From Hallerella succinigenes (GTDB lineage Bacteria > Fibrobacterota > Fibrobacteria > Fibrobacterales > Fibrobacteraceae), in contig NZ_PGEX01000001.1 in assembly GCF_002797675.1 (NCBI RefSeq), positions 868,001 through 932,000 of the forward strand: a stretch of DNA of 64,000 nucleotides. The letters run 5' to 3'. The position numbers and the translations under genes are program-made. This document shows positions 61,381 through 64,000 of the stretch, piece after piece. How positions within the stretch are numbered: the first letter of the stretch is position 1; each line of letters starts with the position of its first letter. The notes under the pieces were generated by a model, which did not search any database, was not told the DNA's origin, and saw nothing but the letters and a program-made list of their open reading frames with translations.

Positions 61381-62160
61381 TTAATTTTCGTTTTCCAGTT
61401 TTTCGAGCTTTGCGCAGAAGATAGGCCCTCGTCCCGCACAGCGGTCCGGAAGCATTTGCAAGCCGAATTCGGTTTGATCCGTTCCGGGAATGTCTGGCTT
61501 CATTTCCAAAACGCGGACTTTGCCCTTGCGTTTTTTCAAGATTTTGCGCACCACGTCGTCGTTTTCCATTTTGGAAAGCGCACAGGTGCTGTATATCATT
61601 TGGCCTCCCGGTTTTAGAGCATCGACAGCGCTCGCAAGCAGCGAGCCTTGTGTAATCGCAATGTGCGAAATGCGCTTCTGAGACCATTCGGCTAAGTATT
61701 TTTCGCTTTCCATCACGTGCCGTTCCGAGGAACAGGGCGCATCGAGAAGGATGCGGTCAAAAGTTTCCTTGCGGTACATGCCAAAGCGGACACCGTCGTA
61801 GCCGGAGACCTGAACGATTTTCCGATATTCTTCGGGGAGCGTGTTTTCGAGCACATGCGAAAGGCGCTGTCTGCGGTCGGGCGAACGGTCGTTAGACTGC
61901 AAGGAACCTTTGCCTTGCAAGGCTTGGGCGAGGATGAGCGTTTTACCGCCCGGGGCTGCGCACATGTCGAGAACGTCCATGCCGGGTTCTACGCCAAGAG
62001 CTCGTGCCGCAAACGCAGAGGCTTCATCCAGATAATACGGTTCCTTTTCGGGGTATTGGATCGTTTCGTAAACGGCTTCTCCACGGAGAGCCGGCAGTAA
62101 GGCGTTCCAACGTTCGCCAAAGTATTCCGAGTAGAAAGCAAAGAAATCGGGAGCTGCCAT
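61381..62160 (-). CDS. RsmB/NOP-type RNA cytosine-C5 methyltransferase
   Basis: The protein has 259 residues and consists of the catalytic domain alone. The SAM loop is LDMCAAPGGKTLILAQAL near residues 65-82. Catalytic Cys residues are in LLDAPCSSERHV near 143 and YSTCALSKMEND near 195. The N-terminal RNA-binding region and the C-terminal PUA domain of RsmF/YebU are absent. It should methylate a cytosine in rRNA or tRNA; the position cannot be stated. Confidence 0.9.
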   Translation of the reverse strand: MAAPDFFAFYSEYFGERWNALLPALRGEAVYETIQYPEKEPYYLDEASAFAARALGVEPGMDVLDMCAAPGGKTLILAQALQGKGSLQSNDRSPDRRQRLSHVLENTLPEEYRKIVQVSGYDGVRFGMYRKETFDRILLDAPCSSERHVMESEKYLAEWSQKRISHIAITQGSLLASAVDALKPGGQMIYSTCALSKMENDDVVRKILKKRKGKVRVLEMKPDIPGTDQTEFGLQMLPDRCAGRGPIFCAKLEKLENEN

Positions 62161-62232
62161 GCGGGCTAAATTAGAAACTTTAGAAGGGTTTAAAAAATAA
62201 GAAGGCCGATTCCTAAGAACCGACCTATCTTA

Positions 62233-62303
62233 TTGAGCTACCTGGACTCGAACCAAGACAAACAGATTCAGAATCTGTTGTGCTACCATTACACCATAGC
62301 TCA
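62233..62303 (-). tRNA. tRNA-Gln (anticodon CTG)
   Basis: The minus strand folds as a cloverleaf: acceptor TGAGCTA/TAGCTCA with a U1-A72 pair as usual for Gln, anticodon stem ACAGA/TCTGT with loop TTCTGAA, and a T-loop containing TTCGAGT. The discriminator is A and CCA is not encoded. Length is 71 nt. Confidence 0.93.
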
Positions 62304-62332
62304 GTGATTTGACCCAAAGTTAGAAAAAATGT

Positions 62333-64000
62333 TTAAAACGGCAAGGGGGGTGCGACAAAAAGAGCCCAAACTTGTGTTTTTTCTACCGAGTTCAGCCAAT
62401 CCATGAGCCGAATTTGGTCCGAAAAGCTCCTAGAGATGTAGGAATCATCCGTAAGAATCGACTGGAGGACCACCGGGCGACGCTCCGAAATCCCTGCCAA
62501 GCGTTTGGCTTCGGTTATCGCGAGATCCATTCCGCCAATCCGGTGCACAAGACCGTTTTGAACCCCTTGACTGCCCGTGAAGACGCGCCCACCGGCAAGG
62601 CTTTTGTCCAAGGAATCCTTCGAAAGTTCCGTCGCTTCGCTGACCACACCGAGGAAGCGGTCGTAGAAGGCGTCCATGTAATTCTGCAATGCCTGTTTTT
62701 CTTCGTCGTCAAATTCGCGGCCCTGCCCTTCGGCATCGGCATGCGGATGCGTCTTGATCGGTTCCATACGAAGCTTGAGCTTGTCGAGCAGCCCCTTAAA
62801 GCTGACCTTGCCGCCAAAAATGCCGATGCTTCCGATAATGCTCGCCTTTTCGGCGATGATTTCATTTGCGCCGCATGCAATGTAATAACCACCGCTTGCG
62901 CCCATGTCGCCAATGCTCGCAATCACCGGCATTCGGGTCTTCGCAATCGTGCGCAAGCGATGCCAGATTTCATCCGAAGCCTGTGCCGAGCCTCCCGGGC
63001 TGTTGATGCGCACGATCAGCGCGGAATACTCCGGAGAATGCATCAGGTTTCCCAAGGCGTCCAGAACTTCCGCAGAACCCGTGCTGCGTGTTCCCGTGAT
63101 CGGATCGTATCCGCCAGAACCGTCCACGATCGAGCCTTCGATATTCAACAAGGCAATCCTTGAACGCGGGCGCCAGTCCTCGTCGAAAATGCGCAAGCCC
63201 GCTTTCGGCACAAAGTCCGAGACCATCACAAACGGAGCTTCGATCCCGTAAAGCGTCTTCAGCACATAAGGAGCGACTTCGTCCAAGTACAAAAGCGTAT
63301 CCACAAGCCCGACCCTTTTCGCATCCTGGGCGAGCAAGCTCGGATGAGCCATCATTGAATCCAAAGATTCCGTATTTGATATCCGAACGCGGGAGTCCGC
63401 CGTCATGGACCTCCACCAATCCTTGTAAAGCGTCTCGTAATTCGAACGGGCTTCGACGCTCATCGAGTCCGCGGTGTAAGGCTCAACCGCCGACTTGTAA
63501 GCTCCATGACGCAAAAGTTCCACCTTCACCCCGATCCAGTCAAAAAAGCCTTTGTAATAAAGGACTTCCCCGCCGACACCGCGGTAATTCACCCGAGCCG
63601 AAGGTTCAAGCACAATCTTTGACGCGGAACTTGCCGCAAGCAACGTCGTCGGACGGATCTCGTCGAGGTAAGCAACCGTAACACGCCCCTGTATATTGAG
63701 CTTTGCAATGCCTCTTTCGATTTCCTTCGAAATCGCGGTACCCGCTTTGTAACCGGAGAAATCAAAAATGATTACTTCCGCGCTACCGTCCGCAAGGAGC
63801 AGTTCAAAGTTTTCCCGCAACGATTCTAAGCTGAGCGACTGTTTTCCAAAAAAAGAAAAGCCCTGTTCCGTTTCCTTCAAAGGCATCGAAAGCGGAACGC
63901 GCACCACACGGGAAAGCATGTTCGCATCCGCGATTCTTGCCGAATGATACCCAATCGAAAAATGGCGAGGCTTCCAATCGTTGTCAATCGAAAGCGTTCC
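62333..64000 (-). CDS. sppA: Signal peptide peptidase SppA-type S49 protease, N-terminus outside window
   Basis: The frame stays open to the window edge: upstream of Met 63919 it reads DWKPRHFSIGYHSARIADAN, so the true start is beyond 64000. Two S49 domains are present. The catalytic Lys is expected in HGAYKSAVEPYT in the first half, and the catalytic Ser is in GDMGASGGYYIACG in the second, as in the 67-kDa SppA type. INSPGGSAQASDEIW is another family block. It removes cleaved signal peptides at the inner membrane. Confidence 0.9.
   Translation of the reverse strand, partial: GTLSIDNDWKPRHFSIGYHSARIADANMLSRVVRVPLSMPLKETEQGFSFFGKQSLSLESLRENFELLLADGSAEVIIFDFSGYKAGTAISKEIERGIAKLNIQGRVTVAYLDEIRPTTLLAASSASKIVLEPSARVNYRGVGGEVLYYKGFFDWIGVKVELLRHGAYKSAVEPYTADSMSVEARSNYETLYKDWWRSMTADSRVRISNTESLDSMMAHPSLLAQDAKRVGLVDTLLYLDEVAPYVLKTLYGIEAPFVMVSDFVPKAGLRIFDEDWRPRSRIALLNIEGSIVDGSGGYDPITGTRSTGSAEVLDALGNLMHSPEYSALIVRINSPGGSAQASDEIWHRLRTIAKTRMPVIASIGDMGASGGYYIACGANEIIAEKASIIGSIGIFGGKVSFKGLLDKLKLRMEPIKTHPHADAEGQGREFDDEEKQALQNYMDAFYDRFLGVVSEATELSKDSLDKSLAGGRVFTGSQGVQNGLVHRIGGMDLAITEAKRLAGISERRPVVLQSILTDDSYISRSFSDQIRLMDWLNSVEKTQVWALFVAPPLPF

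Overview
The window looks like chromosomal DNA from a Fibrobacter/Hallerella-type bacterium (Fibrobacterota). The main evidence is a lipoprotein with a FISUMP-like C-terminal domain, a second eroded copy of that domain, and many lipoproteins with poly-Ser linkers just after the lipobox. Single-domain outer-membrane barrels, a PorV-like protein with a FlgD-like tailed partner, and several TTG/GTG starts fit the same group. Genes are dense on both strands and no phage or plasmid genes were seen. One intact insertion sequence is present.

Layout. 1-4.8 kb: tail of a cupin gene, an exported flavodoxin, a DUF4143-type ATPase, a DUF4405-like membrane protein, an FMN reductase-like protein and a secreted barnase-type RNase. 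4.8-8.1 kb: cysK behind an Fe-alcohol dehydrogenase, an RBBP9/YdeN-like hydrolase and a decayed rhodanese. 8.2-12.4 kb: bioB, a DMSP-lyase-like cupin, and a methyltransferase gene split by an ISL3-family element with an exact 8-bp target duplication. 12.6-20.7 kb: a sulfur amino acid block containing metK, a frameshifted ABC binding protein, an AhpD-like protein, an mccA/mccB-like pair, metY, a LysR regulator and an Rrf2 regulator. 20.8-24.8 kb: an orphan LytTR regulator, a Na+-dependent transporter, an inositol-phosphatase-family protein and a barrel. 24.9-27.8 kb: uvrC-dinB. 27.9-31.4 kb: an envelope cluster. 31.4-35.6 kb: nnrD, ispD, the FISUMP lipoprotein, an oxidoreductase and a prepilin peptidase. 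35.6-42.5 kb: a 1758-residue PKD-like lipoprotein, a small DUF6941-like protein, a phosphopantetheinyl transferase and a lipoprotein. 42.6-49.5 kb: tRNA-Val, a DASS transporter, a Ski2-like helicase, an RRM protein, a radical SAM protein and a lipoprotein. 49.6-57.4 kb: uvrB, a small DprA-like protein, and a lolA/FlgD-tailed protein/porV-like/tetR/recF run. 57.5-64 kb: a porin-like protein, an OpgC-like protein, a PEGA protein, rubredoxin, an rRNA m5C methyltransferase, tRNA-Gln and the sppA end.

How the genes work together. The strongest theme is sulfur metabolism. O-acetylserine and O-acetylhomoserine sulfhydrylation (cysK, metY), both directions of transsulfuration (mccA/mccB-like) and SAM synthesis (metK) lie near two regulators. 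The same palindromic core, CCTA-N9-TAGG, sits at the LysR gene's own promoter, upstream of the metY operon, and upstream of the adh-cysK operon, which suggests one regulon. Between the metY-side copy and metY lies a 17-codon ORF rich in Met and Cys with a strong ribosome binding site. A hairpin follows it whose loop can pair with downstream sequence, so it may be an attenuator or riboswitch-like leader. A second possible sulfur module is the methyltransferase-cupin operon, now broken by the IS. Elsewhere the window carries DNA repair (uvrB, uvrC, dinB, recF) and envelope genes. All functions are inferred from sequence reading only.
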